Assembly: GCF_001720465.1 (NCBI RefSeq)
Contig: NZ_CP017113.1
Location: 1,550,001-1,614,000, forward strand
Direction of reading: 5' to 3'
Source of the DNA: Porphyrobacter sp. LM 6
Lineage (GTDB): Bacteria > Pseudomonadota > Alphaproteobacteria > Sphingomonadales > Sphingomonadaceae
DNA length: 64,000 nt
The position numbers and the translations under genes are program-made. Position 1 is the stretch's first letter. Every line of letters begins with the position of its first letter. This document shows, piece after piece, positions 16,379 to 25,039 of the stretch. Under the pieces are notes generated by a model. It did no database searches and was not told the DNA's origin. It saw only the letters and a program-made list of their open reading frames with translations.

Positions 16379-17728
16379 TCAAGCCTGTTGTGCGTTTTTC
16401 GCGACGGGGGGAGCGAAGCCCCGGGCTGCCAGTGCGCGCATCGCTTCGGTGTAGACGGCCTCGACGCTCGACTGTCCGTCGATCCGCCGCGTGGACATGC
16501 CGGAGGCTTCGGCTGCTGTGTAGATCATATCAGCCACCCAGATCCGGTCATTGAGGCGCCTGCGGATATCGTCTTTCGCCAACCCATCAAGGCGGCTGTT
16601 GCCATGCTGGCGCGCAACGATCCGCTGGGTCGCCGTGTCGACATCGATGTCGAGGTAGATGAAGGTCGGATCGGTACCGCGATACATCGCGCGCAGGAAC
16701 CGGGCGATACAGAGATTGTCGATCGGCTTGCCCTCGTCGAAGGTCAGCATCGACCAGATGTCCTGCAGATATCCCTGATGGAGTAGCAGGGTACCTTCGC
16801 GGGTTCGCACCCAGTGGCGCTTGGCCACCATCCGCACCAACCGGCCCAGCGCGCTGTGCGAAGTCAATCCGGCGCATCGGGCAAATTTGACCGCACCCAC
16901 CACTGCGGGAATATCCAGCAAGCCGCGCAGAATATACCACACCATCACCGGCAGCGATTGCCTGCGCCACTCTTCCACGATGTTCCGGCGTTCGCGGCAT
17001 TGCAGGTCGGACACCAGCTTGTCGCCGATCGTGCTCTTGCCGGAGCCGGGAACGCCCAACAGCTCGATCATGCGCTGTTGCCGGAGATCCCAGCGACCGA
17101 GCGGCGCGAGCTGTTTGCGGCCGAGCAGGGCCAACGAGGCCGGAAGCTGCTCTGCCTGTTCGGGCTGGCGCACACGAATGATGTGGCTTCCGCGCGCTTC
17201 GGCGGCATCCAACAGGCTTGCATATTCCCGCGGCTCCCTGAGAGCGCGGAACAGGCGGCCAATCCGGCTCGACCAGCTCGCAAACTCGGCCGGCTCGCCT
17301 ACGGGCGCTTCGGAGGTTTGGGTCTGCGCCCGCCGCCGCTTGTTGCGATAGCGGTCCAGCAGCCGCGCTCCGATAAGGCTGAGCGGGTAATCAAGCCACA
17401 CAATCGAGGTCGAGCGGTTCCAGATCAATTGGCGCACGCTGCGGTAGTGGCCGTCGATGATCCATTCGTCCTGCGTGAGCAGCTCGGCAACCCGCGCGGC
17501 AAACCGGTCATCGCTCAATCGCGTGCCGTCCACGTCGTTGCGGAGACGATCGAGCTCATAGTGCGGGATGCCGAGTTCGTGCGAGAGCTTCCGGGCGAGG
17601 TAGGACTTCCCGCTGCCGGACGCGCCAACCACCGAGATTCGGCGCGGCAGGGGAGGCTGCTGGCGGGCAACGCTTTCGCTATCGTCGGCAGACGACGGCG
17701 TGCACGATGCGGCACCAACGCTTTCCAT
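16379..17728 (-). CDS. Double P-loop kinase-like protein (FlaR-like N-domain plus second NTPase)
   Basis: A 449-residue protein with two separate nucleotide-binding domains. The first has Walker A GASGSGKS (residues 35-42) and the segments DEWIIDGHYRSVRQLIW and IVWLDYPLSLI, which are hallmarks of small adenylate-kinase-like 'topology modulation' (FlaR) proteins. The second has Walker A GVPGSGKST (225-233) and a later hydrophobic strand FIYLDIDVDTATQRI that resembles the LID/substrate side of nucleotide or sugar kinases. Neither substrate is known to me. It sits at the left end of the exopolysaccharide locus, oriented away from it. A fused pair is unusual, and the middle (about 130-220) shows no motif. 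Confidence 0.7.
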   Translation of the reverse strand: MESVGAASCTPSSADDSESVARQQPPLPRRISVVGASGSGKSYLARKLSHELGIPHYELDRLRNDVDGTRLSDDRFAARVAELLTQDEWIIDGHYRSVRQLIWNRSTSIVWLDYPLSLIGARLLDRYRNKRRRAQTQTSEAPVGEPAEFASWSSRIGRLFRALREPREYASLLDAAEARGSHIIRVRQPEQAEQLPASLALLGRKQLAPLGRWDLRQQRMIELLGVPGSGKSTIGDKLVSDLQCRERRNIVEEWRRQSLPVMVWYILRGLLDIPAVVGAVKFARCAGLTSHSALGRLVRMVAKRHWVRTREGTLLLHQGYLQDIWSMLTFDEGKPIDNLCIARFLRAMYRGTDPTFIYLDIDVDTATQRIVARQHGNSRLDGLAKDDIRRRLNDRIWVADMIYTAAEASGMSTRRIDGQSSVEAVYTEAMRALAARGFAPPVAKNAQQA

Positions 17729-18062
17729 GGCAAGATTGCCCCCCTTTCAACGACATGTGCCGCTGACACTCGATTATTTGCAAGTCTTTGTCACCCGCTC
17801 TTCCCTGATAAGAGGAATCAGTTTATTCCCAGTCCCATTGTTGAACGTTCTCAAAAGTGCGTGGCCCGCATGGTTAGGCTTCGCAAAATGTCTCGATTTC
17901 TTCGCGGGCTAATGGAAAAGATCGCCAGGCGAGGCAGAAAATCTGCGGTGGAGTTGGAACTTTATCGTCGTGTAATGATTCGGTAAAAAGCAAAAGATAC
18001 AGCCGGCAAGCATGGTCAGTTGCCATGTAAAAACAAAGATCGGCGCATCGGGGAGCCTAGGA
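17729..18062. other. Intergenic stretch between divergent genes
   Basis: 334 bp, less GC-rich than its neighbours, between the double P-loop gene and a small membrane-protein gene. It should hold divergent promoters, but I cannot pick convincing -35/-10 pairs. A 32-codon frame (ATG 17888 to TAA 17986, MSRFLRGLMEKIARRG...) is basic and open but lacks a ribosome-binding site, so I do not call it a gene. Confidence 0.5.
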
Positions 18063-18284
18063 ATGAGCAAGGATTACGTGCGCCGCACGACATTTGCGCG
18101 CGTTGGCGGTTTCGGAGCGAGCAGACTCGCCGCCACCATCGGACAATATCGCGGCTCGGGGCCGCTCATCGGGGCGAATGATTCGCCGGATGCCCCCAAG
18201 TGGCCGCGTCCCATGCGATTCGTGGTTGCGTTGAGCTTCGGGGCCAGCGTCTGGCTCGCGATTCTTTCCCGCATCCAGCTGTAA
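18063..18284 (+). CDS. Small protein with C-terminal membrane helix (hypothetical)
   Basis: A 73-residue frame from ATG 18063. The N-terminal half is basic and Gly/Arg-rich (MSKDYVRRTTFARVGGFGAS). The end (MRFVVALSFGASVWLAILS) forms one transmembrane helix followed by RIQL. I do not recognise a family. It lies between two kinds of exopolysaccharide genes and points the same way as the export operon, so it may belong to that locus. A start at GTG/ATG further upstream (about 18012) is possible. Coding status rests on the clean membrane helix and position only. Confidence 0.5.
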   Translation: MSKDYVRRTTFARVGGFGASRLAATIGQYRGSGPLIGANDSPDAPKWPRPMRFVVALSFGASVWLAILSRIQL

Positions 18285-18716
18285 ACTCCTGCCGCTGGCG
18301 GGGTCTCGGACCGGTTTCCGGTAAACCGGTTAACCGCCGGTTGTCCAAAGATGGGACAACGGCTCACAAGCCGCCATGTCCGGAAAATGGTCGTCACGCA
18401 GCGTGCACCTTCGCCACCACGGGCTTGCCCGAGGCGGGGGTGCTTTGCCCGGCGGCCGATATCGGGCGTGCCACAGCTCTGGTGTAACCCGCTGATTAGG
18501 CGTAATTTAACTCTCCTTCAGCACTCTTTGCAGGCGGTTCATCTGCCATGCAACTTGGCGATGCTAATACCCCTTCATCAGGGCAATGGGGTCCGTTTGC
18601 GTCGCTGTTTTTACCGCAACTGACCCGCCGCGCCGGGTGAAGTTTGCCACTGTTTTGCCGCATGGGGGGAAGACAGTTGGCCAAATTTCACTAATATGGA
18701 GCGGTGATAGGGGGGA
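18285..18716. other. Long leader/intergenic region of the exopolysaccharide operon
   Basis: 432 bp with no supported gene, before the sugar transferase gene. It contains a perfect 8-bp inverted repeat at 18310-18330 and a moderately AT-rich stretch at about 18490-18560. Just before the start codon comes CACTAATATGGAGCGGTGAT followed by a G-rich ribosome-binding site. It probably carries the main promoter and possibly a regulated leader. I could not identify a riboswitch family. Confidence 0.5.
18310..18330. repeat. Perfect inverted repeat in the exopolysaccharide leader
   Basis: ACCGGTTT (18310-18317) and AAACCGGT (18323-18330) are perfect complements around CCGGT. A related ACCGCCGGTT follows within 12 bp. 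It could be an operator or an RNA hairpin; it has no T-run. Confidence 0.6.
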
Positions 18717-19460
18717 GTGCGCGGTTTGTTCAGTGTTAATGCGCCTACTCAGTTCATCGAAGCAGCCAGCGACGACGGCGATCATGCCGATCGTCTGGCG
18801 ATGACTGCGAAAAACGCGTTCGATCCTGCGCGGCCGCCGGGCGACAATGGCTATGCCGGCTCGTTCACCAAGCGCGCGCTCGATCTGCTGATCTGCGTGG
18901 CGACCTTGGCCTTCTTTGCGCCGCTGATGTTGCTGATCGCGATCGCGATCCGAATGACCGGTCCGGTGTTCTTCAAGCAAAGGCGGATCGGCCGCGACGG
19001 CAAGCTGTTCCATGTCTACAAGTTCCGCACCATGGCGGTCGATGCCGAGCAACGGCTCGCCGATCTGCTGGCGGCCGATCCGGTCGCGCGGCTCGAGTGG
19101 GAGACGCTCCGCAAGCTCACCCATGATCCGCGCATTACCTTGCTCGGAAAGTTCCTGCGGCTCAGCAGCCTTGATGAATTGCCGCAGCTGATCAACGTGA
19201 TGATCGGCGACATGAGCATCGTCGGTCCGCGTCCGATCGTGCCTTCGGAAGCGGTCATGTATGGCCACCGCATCGCCGCCTATTGCCGCGTGAAGCCAGG
19301 CCTGACCGGGATGTGGCAAGTCAGCGGGCGGAACGGGACGACCTATCGCCGCAGAGTGGCGCTAGACGTCTGTTACAGTCGCCGCGCCAGTCTTGCGCTG
19401 GATCTGTGGATCCTGCTCAAGACGATCCCTGCCGTGCTGAAAGCCGACGGGGCGCATTGA
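18717..19460 (+). CDS. Exopolysaccharide-initiating sugar transferase
   Basis: A 247-residue polyprenyl-phosphate sugar-1-phosphate transferase of the bacterial sugar transferase family (the short form, catalytic domain only). After an N-terminal tail of about 50 residues comes one hydrophobic segment (LDLLICVATLAFFAPLMLLI). Catalytic motifs follow: VFFKQRRIGRDGK, FHVYKFRTM, LRLSSLDELPQL, MSIVGPRPIVP and VKPGLTGMWQVSGRN. It loads the first sugar onto undecaprenyl phosphate at the inner face of the membrane. GTG at 18717 follows a G-rich ribosome-binding site; a shorter start is possible. It begins the wza-wzc-wzy run. Confidence 0.92.
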   Translation: MRGLFSVNAPTQFIEAASDDGDHADRLAMTAKNAFDPARPPGDNGYAGSFTKRALDLLICVATLAFFAPLMLLIAIAIRMTGPVFFKQRRIGRDGKLFHVYKFRTMAVDAEQRLADLLAADPVARLEWETLRKLTHDPRITLLGKFLRLSSLDELPQLINVMIGDMSIVGPRPIVPSEAVMYGHRIAAYCRVKPGLTGMWQVSGRNGTTYRRRVALDVCYSRRASLALDLWILLKTIPAVLKADGAH

Positions 19461-19586
19461 CCAAGTTTCAACAATAAGAAGCGCATGGCGCTCGTTGAGG
19501 TCTCTGGGTTGGGAAATTGGGTTTGGTGGACGTTCAAGGGGCAGTCCATGGCGCACGCCGTGATGCCAGCTAGTCGGGATTCTGGG

Positions 19587-20270
19587 ATGACAATGAAGCG
19601 ATTTGTGTTGTGTCTGTCGGGGGCCGTGCTGGTCACCGGGTGTGCCACCAAGAGCGAGCTTCCGACCGGGGCCGCGGCCTATGCGATCGTCCCGGCCGCC
19701 GCCGCGCCGCTCGACCAGAGCGAGTACAAGATCGGGCCGCTGGACCGGGTGAGCGTGGTGGTGTTCCGCCAGCCTGACCTGAGCGTCGTCGATGCCCAGG
19801 TCGATCCGTCGGGCAAGCTTGCCCTGCCGCTGCTCGGCACGGTGTCGGTGCACGGCAAGACCGGCGAGACGGTCGCGGCCGAGATCACGCAGGCGCTGCG
19901 CGAATATCTGCGCGATCCCAAGGTGTCGGTGGCAGTCAATTCGATCACCCAGAAGGTCATCGTCGAAGGCGCTGTTGCGCAGCCCGGCGTCTATGACCTG
20001 CGCGGCCACACTACGCTGCTTGAAGCGCTGGCGATGGCGCGCAGCCCGAGCGAGTTCGGCGATAGCGACCAGATCTTCGTGTTCCGGACTGTCGGCGGGC
20101 GGGAGCAGGGTGCGCGCTTCAATCTGCGTCGCATCCGTGCCGGGCTTGATCCCGATCCGGCGATCATCGCGGGCGACAAGGTTGTCGTCGGGCTCGACAA
20201 CGTTGCGTCGGCCTGGCGCACCTACGTCCAACAGCCGATCTTTAATGTTTTCCGTTTCAACCTTGACTGA
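19587..20270 (+). CDS. Polysaccharide export lipoprotein (Wza-like)
   Basis: A 227-residue outer-membrane lipoprotein. The lipobox is LVTGCATK, so Cys is acylated after signal cleavage. The Poly_export domain (YKIGPLDRVSVVVFRQPDLS, then VDPSGKLALPLLGTV) is followed by one SLBB domain (VIVEGAVAQPGVYDLRGHTT, then EFGDSDQIFVF). It should form the periplasmic and outer-membrane channel for the polymer, paired with the downstream Wzc-like protein. I chose ATG 19587 (MTMKRF) because it places the signal peptide at the N-terminus; the open frame runs further upstream. Confidence 0.92.
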   Translation: MTMKRFVLCLSGAVLVTGCATKSELPTGAAAYAIVPAAAAPLDQSEYKIGPLDRVSVVVFRQPDLSVVDAQVDPSGKLALPLLGTVSVHGKTGETVAAEITQALREYLRDPKVSVAVNSITQKVIVEGAVAQPGVYDLRGHTTLLEALAMARSPSEFGDSDQIFVFRTVGGREQGARFNLRRIRAGLDPDPAIIAGDKVVVGLDNVASAWRTYVQQPIFNVFRFNLD

Positions 20271-20314
20271 CCATCCGTGGCAATTGTGACGACCGGGATC
20301 ACCAGGAGACTGTA

Positions 20315-22432
20315 ATGAATAGCGGGGCAACGCGATTTCCGAACACCACGCAGGGCAGCGCCAGTCGCCGCCGTGCTGCCGCGCCGGCCTTCTCGATGGC
20401 CAAGATCATGGCCGGTGCGTATCGGCAGCGGATGGTGCTGCTCGGGGTGCTGGGCGTGGCATTGGCGCTGGGCGCGCTCGTCACTTTCCTGACCCCGCGC
20501 ACTTACAGCGCCACGGCGGCCGTGCAGCTCAACCAGCAGGTGCCGCGCGTTCTGCCTGACCGTGATCTCGATCCCGAACCCGCGGTGCAGGAATCGGAAC
20601 GCTTTCTCCAGACCCAGGTCGACCGCATTCTCAGCCACAGCATGGCTGAAACGGTCGAAGCCAGTGTTCGCGCCAGCGCCACGCCGCGCATTCTCGAGGC
20701 GCTCGGCCTTGAAGAGGGCGCGGATCTCGGCCGCGATGATGTGATTGACGCGATCCAGGAGAACGTGTCGGTCGAACTCGGGGTCAACACCCGCCTCGCG
20801 CGGATTTCGGTTTCCAGCCGCGATCCCGTTGTTTCGGCGCAGCTCGCCAATGCCTATGCCGATGCGCTGTCGTCGACCAATCTGGTCGACAAGAGCACCA
20901 CCGCATCCCAGGCAGAACAGTTCCTCGCAACCCAGCTGGCCGAAGCCAAGATCAAGCTGCAGGATTCGGAACGTGCGATGCTGGCCTATGCCCGGCGCAC
21001 CGATCTGACCACGGCGATCGTCCCCGGGCAGGATCGCGGCGGTTCGCTGCGCGCGCAGCAGGCCGGCGTGCTGGCCGACCAGTTGGCGCTTGCCACCTCG
21101 CGCCGGATTGAGGCGCAGCAGGCGTGGTCGCAGGTGCAGGCGACCCCGGCGCTGGCACTGCCCGAAGTGCAGGACAACCGGGCGATGCAGGATCTGATCC
21201 GCCAGCGCGGCGAGCTCGAGGCGGTCAAGGCGGCCGAGACCGACGTCTATACCGAAAAGTACCCTGGCGTCACGGCAACCGCCGCCAAGATCGAACAGAT
21301 CGACGCCGAGATCAATCGCCTCGCGAGCAACATCAAGCGCGGTTACGAAGTGCGCTACAACGCCGCTGCGCGTGCCGAACGCCAGCTCGCCGGGGCGGTC
21401 GACGCGCTGCGCAACTCGGCCATGTCCGAGCGCGAGCGTTCGGTCGATTACAATGCGCTCGAGCGCGAAGTTGAAGCCAATCGCGCTTTCTATGACGGGC
21501 TGCTGCAACGCTACCAGCAGGTGGCCGCAGCATCGGGCTCGCCGGGCGAGAACGTGCTCGTGGTTGACCGCGCTGAACCGCCCAAGAACGCAAGCTCGCC
21601 CAATATTCCGCGCAACATGGCGCTGGCCGCGGTGCTCGGTCTGGCGGCGGCGATGGGCGTGGGCCTGCTGCGCGAACGCTCGGTCAGCGTGGTGCGGACG
21701 GCCGACGAAGCCGAGCATGCGCTTGATCTGCCGAACATCGGCATGGTTCCGGCCGTCCCCTTGAAGCAGCGGGTCGATGTCGAGATGCTCAACCCGCGTT
21801 CGCCGCAGTCGGAAGCCTATTATTCGGCTGCCGTGGCGCTGCACCAGCTGGCGGGCAACAAGCTGCCCAAGGTGGTGCTGGTAACCAGCTGCACCCCGCG
21901 TGAAGGCAAGTCGACCACGTCGATCGGCCTGGCGCGCAGCTATGGCGCGATGCGCGACCGCGTGCTGCTGATCGATGGCGATCTGCGGCGCCCCTCGCTC
22001 GCGGCGATGCTGGGCGCGCGGATCGGGCCGGGCATGGCCGATCTGCTGGCGGGCACGACCACGATCGAAGGCGCGGTGCAGAAGCTTGATGATCAGCGGT
22101 TCGATCTGATCATCGCCGGCCAGTCCGAACAGGATCCGGTCGGGCTGCTTTCGTCCGATACTGTCGGCGCGACGCTGGCGGCGCTGGGCGAGCATTATGA
22201 TGTGATCATCATCGATGGCCCGCCGGTGCTGGGGATCGCCGATGCGATCCTGCTGGCCGGTCACGCCGAGGTGGCGGTGTTCGTGATCGAAGCCGGACGG
22301 ATCGAGACCGAACAGGCGCGCATCGCCGTTTCGCGTCTGCCTTCCAATGTGCCGACCGCTTCGATCCTGACGAAGTTCCAGGCCCGCGAAGCCGGTGTGA
22401 AGTACGGCAGCCGGGGCTATTACCAGTACTGA
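20315..22432 (+). CDS. Polysaccharide co-polymerase and tyrosine autokinase (Wzc-like)
   Basis: A 705-residue inner-membrane protein. The first membrane helix is VLLGVLGVALALGALVTFL and a second lies before the kinase domain (MALAAVLGLAAAMGVGLL). Between them is a long periplasmic coiled-coil-rich region. The C-terminal BY-kinase has Walker A TSCTPREGKSTTS, Walker A' VLLIDGDLRRPS and Walker B DVIIIDGPPVLG. It ends in a Tyr cluster (KYGSRGYYQY) that would be autophosphorylated. The protein controls polymer length and docks on the Wza-like exporter. ATG at 20315 follows AGGAG. Confidence 0.93.
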   Translation: MNSGATRFPNTTQGSASRRRAAAPAFSMAKIMAGAYRQRMVLLGVLGVALALGALVTFLTPRTYSATAAVQLNQQVPRVLPDRDLDPEPAVQESERFLQTQVDRILSHSMAETVEASVRASATPRILEALGLEEGADLGRDDVIDAIQENVSVELGVNTRLARISVSSRDPVVSAQLANAYADALSSTNLVDKSTTASQAEQFLATQLAEAKIKLQDSERAMLAYARRTDLTTAIVPGQDRGGSLRAQQAGVLADQLALATSRRIEAQQAWSQVQATPALALPEVQDNRAMQDLIRQRGELEAVKAAETDVYTEKYPGVTATAAKIEQIDAEINRLASNIKRGYEVRYNAAARAERQLAGAVDALRNSAMSERERSVDYNALEREVEANRAFYDGLLQRYQQVAAASGSPGENVLVVDRAEPPKNASSPNIPRNMALAAVLGLAAAMGVGLLRERSVSVVRTADEAEHALDLPNIGMVPAVPLKQRVDVEMLNPRSPQSEAYYSAAVALHQLAGNKLPKVVLVTSCTPREGKSTTSIGLARSYGAMRDRVLLIDGDLRRPSLAAMLGARIGPGMADLLAGTTTIEGAVQKLDDQRFDLIIAGQSEQDPVGLLSSDTVGATLAALGEHYDVIIIDGPPVLGIADAILLAGHAEVAVFVIEAGRIETEQARIAVSRLPSNVPTASILTKFQAREAGVKYGSRGYYQY

Positions 22433-22433
22433 C

Positions 22434-23798
22434 ATGGCCACTGCGGCCCCCTGGTCAGCGCCTGTGCCAGCGCACGTAACGCCGCTTGAGCGCAACATTG
22501 CAGCCGTCATCATCGGCGTGCTGCTGGCGCTCAATGTCGGGCTGATTTCGTGGAAGGTGGCCGGTCTGCCGGTGCGTGCGGTGCTTACCGCCGGGCTGCT
22601 GGGCCTGATGGTGGTGATCTACCCCGAGCGCATCAAGCAGGCGATCGCCCGGTTCGCGCCGGTGCTTTGGCTGGCGGCGGGGTTGGCTCTGCTGGGCAGT
22701 TTCGTCAGCCTCGCGAACGGCGTGGAGATCGACGCGATCATCAAGTCCGTGAGCGAAGTTCACATCCAGATCGCCATCACCGTGCTGGCCGCGGTGGTAC
22801 TGGCGGAAATCGCAGGCATGAAGGCCACCGCGCTGATGTTCGCCGCGGTGGTCGGCGGCAGTGCGCTGATCGCGCTGATGCAGCTGCTGGATATCGATGC
22901 GGCGTGGAATCTGCGCGAAACGCTCGGCCGGCTCCAGCGCGAAGACCCGTTCGAATTGTCGCAGCTGTTGCGTGGCCGGCCGGTCGGCGTCGCCTATTCG
23001 CCGATCCAGTTTTCAAACCATGTGTGCCTCGCCTTTGCGGTCTTTGCTGCCGCGCGCGAGCAGGAACATCGCCTGACCAAGGGCCTGCCGAGCGCCGATC
23101 TGATCATCATTGGCGCGCTCGGCGTGATGTGCATTGCTGCGTTTGTTTCGGGCACGCGATCGCCGATCCTCGGTGCGGCGCTGTTCTTCCTTGTCTATGC
23201 GGTGCGCCGTCCGGGATCATGGCTGGCGTTCATGATCATGCTGGGCGGCGTTGTGCTGGTGCTGGTCGGGCCGATGCTGCTCGATGCGTTCCAGACCGCG
23301 CAGCCGCGCATCGTGCGGACCGACGACAATTCCGCCACCGGGCGCAGTTCGCTGTTCGCGATGGGCCTGCTGCTGTTTGCCGACAACCCGCTGGGTTACG
23401 GCTTCGGGTTCAATCCAACCGACCATTGGACCAAGTTCTGGCAGGACCTCTACACGATGGAGAACCCGTCGGTGCTGAAGGACACGCAGCTGCACAATTA
23501 CGTGCTCAACATGCTCAACGTCTACGGTATCGGTCTGCTGCTGGTCATGCCGCTGGCTGTGCACCTGCTGCTGCGATCGCGGCACGTGATCATCTTCTTC
23601 ATCCCGTACATCATCCACATTATGTTCCATAACTTCGGGCCGTATTGGAACGACACTCCGTTCTGGTTCACCGTCGCCGCGCTCGCCGCGCCGCTGCTGT
23701 CGCGGGATGGCACGGCGATTACGGACTTTGAAGAGGGCGATGAGACCGATTTTCCCGCCGACGAGGAGACCGGGCAATACAGTTACGGCTGGCGCTGA
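22434..23798 (+). CDS. O-antigen ligase/Wzy-type polymerase
   Basis: A 454-residue polytopic protein with about ten or more hydrophobic helices and a large loop before the C-terminus. It contains the O-antigen ligase-family features SGTRSPILGA and a loop with a His and charged residues (GYGFGFNPTDHW, then VLKDTQLHNYVLNMLNVYG). Its position directly after the wzc-like gene (1-bp gap) suggests it polymerises repeat units of the exopolysaccharide; a ligase role is less likely here. Its end overlaps the convergent glycosyltransferase by 16 bp. Confidence 0.85.
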   Translation: MATAAPWSAPVPAHVTPLERNIAAVIIGVLLALNVGLISWKVAGLPVRAVLTAGLLGLMVVIYPERIKQAIARFAPVLWLAAGLALLGSFVSLANGVEIDAIIKSVSEVHIQIAITVLAAVVLAEIAGMKATALMFAAVVGGSALIALMQLLDIDAAWNLRETLGRLQREDPFELSQLLRGRPVGVAYSPIQFSNHVCLAFAVFAAAREQEHRLTKGLPSADLIIIGALGVMCIAAFVSGTRSPILGAALFFLVYAVRRPGSWLAFMIMLGGVVLVLVGPMLLDAFQTAQPRIVRTDDNSATGRSSLFAMGLLLFADNPLGYGFGFNPTDHWTKFWQDLYTMENPSVLKDTQLHNYVLNMLNVYGIGLLLVMPLAVHLLLRSRHVIIFFIPYIIHIMFHNFGPYWNDTPFWFTVAALAAPLLSRDGTAITDFEEGDETDFPADEETGQYSYGWR

Positions 23799-25039
23799 CC
23801 GATCGTCCGAGGCGCACCGAGCGCCTGCCACGCGGCGACATAGCGCGCCATGCTGTCGATGTTCGAGAACCGGCTGGAGATAAGCTCACGGGCACGTTCG
23901 CGGCGGGCGGCAGCGGCCTCCGGGCTTTCTTCCAGCACCACTGATACCGCCTGCGCGCAGGCGGTCGCATCATCGGGATCGACCACCAGCCCGATGCCGC
24001 GATCAGGCACCAGCTCCTCGATCCCCTCTGACGGCGAGACGATCACCGCACAGCCGCTCCACAGTGCTTCCTTGATGACATTGGGCAGACGTTCGGACGC
24101 CTTCTTGGAGAGCAGCAGGAAGGTGCCTGCGCGGTGCATCAGGCCGAACAGCGCCTGTCGGTCGACGTGTCCGGCGAAGCGCACCGCCGCCTCGCAGCCC
24201 AGCTCGATCGCCAGCGCTTCCAAACGTGCGCGGTCCGGCCCGTCGCCGCACACGGTCAGCTTCAATTCGGGGCGCTGACGGCGCGCTTCGGCAAACAGGC
24301 GCAGCACCGCTTCGACGTTCTTTTCGGGCACCAGCGCCGATGCGGTCAGCCACATCGTCTCGTCACGCGGGGTGGCGGGATCGAGCTGCGGCAGCGGTAT
24401 GCCGCGATGGATGATGTGGAGCGGCAGGCCGGGGCGGGCGCGCGCTTCGATAAAATCGCGATTGGCTTCGGCGTGGCTGAAGGCGGCCTCGGCCTCGTCA
24501 AGCGCGAGCTGCATCAGGAAATCGTCGGCGACCAGATCATAGGCCCCGACAAAGGCCGTGCGGACCCCCGTCCAGCCGCTCTGCCGCAGTACCGACAGGG
24601 CGAGCGCGGCGTGGCGTGACCAGAACAGGTGGAGCACCGCGCTGTCATGCGCGCGCACCTCCTCGGCGAGTTCGAGCGCGCGCGGCATGCAGGCGAGCGC
24701 AGTGAGAGCCGCCACGGGTGCACGGCGCAGCTGCGGCAGGATCAGCCTCGCCAGCCGCCACACCGCCGCGCGGTAACGCCATAGCAGGGCAGGCCAACGC
24801 GTCGCGGCTCGCCAGTTCGGGCGCAGGATTGCGAGCGGCTGTGGCAACGCGGCCAGCGCGCCGGCCATAACCCCCGCCGAGCCCTGCGGCTTCATGGTGT
24901 GCACCACCACCTTGTGCCCCAGCTCCTGCAAGGCGGCGATGTCGGATATCGCAAAGGTCTGGGTCGGCAGCGGGAACTGCGAGAAGGCGTAGCTGATGGT
25001 GAGAGGGGCCGCAGGCGTGCCCGGCGCAGGGCTGCTCAT
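23783..25039 (-). CDS. Glycosyltransferase family 4 (GT-B)
   Basis: A 418-residue retaining GT-B glycosyltransferase. The donor-binding C-domain shows LTASALVPEKNVEAVLRLFA, LTVCGDGPDRARLE, VRFAGHVDR and the E-x7-E signature region (SERLPNVIKEALWSGCAVIV, then SEGIEELV). The N-terminal acceptor domain is less conserved. It should add one sugar of the repeat unit at the cytoplasmic face. It overlaps the stop of the GT2 gene by ATGA, so the pair is translationally coupled. The actual sugar cannot be told. Confidence 0.88.
   Translation of the reverse strand: MSSPAPGTPAAPLTISYAFSQFPLPTQTFAISDIAALQELGHKVVVHTMKPQGSAGVMAGALAALPQPLAILRPNWRAATRWPALLWRYRAAVWRLARLILPQLRRAPVAALTALACMPRALELAEEVRAHDSAVLHLFWSRHAALALSVLRQSGWTGVRTAFVGAYDLVADDFLMQLALDEAEAAFSHAEANRDFIEARARPGLPLHIIHRGIPLPQLDPATPRDETMWLTASALVPEKNVEAVLRLFAEARRQRPELKLTVCGDGPDRARLEALAIELGCEAAVRFAGHVDRQALFGLMHRAGTFLLLSKKASERLPNVIKEALWSGCAVIVSPSEGIEELVPDRGIGLVVDPDDATACAQAVSVVLEESPEAAAARRERARELISSRFSNIDSMARYVAAWQALGAPRTIGQRQP

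Noticed and set aside
17888..17986. 32-residue basic frame (MSRFLRGLMEKIARRG...)
   Set aside because: Plausible composition but no ribosome-binding site, no family and no support beyond an open frame.
20222..22534. 770-codon minus-strand open frame
   Set aside because: Mirror of the Wzc-like kinase gene, without domains, driven by codon bias.
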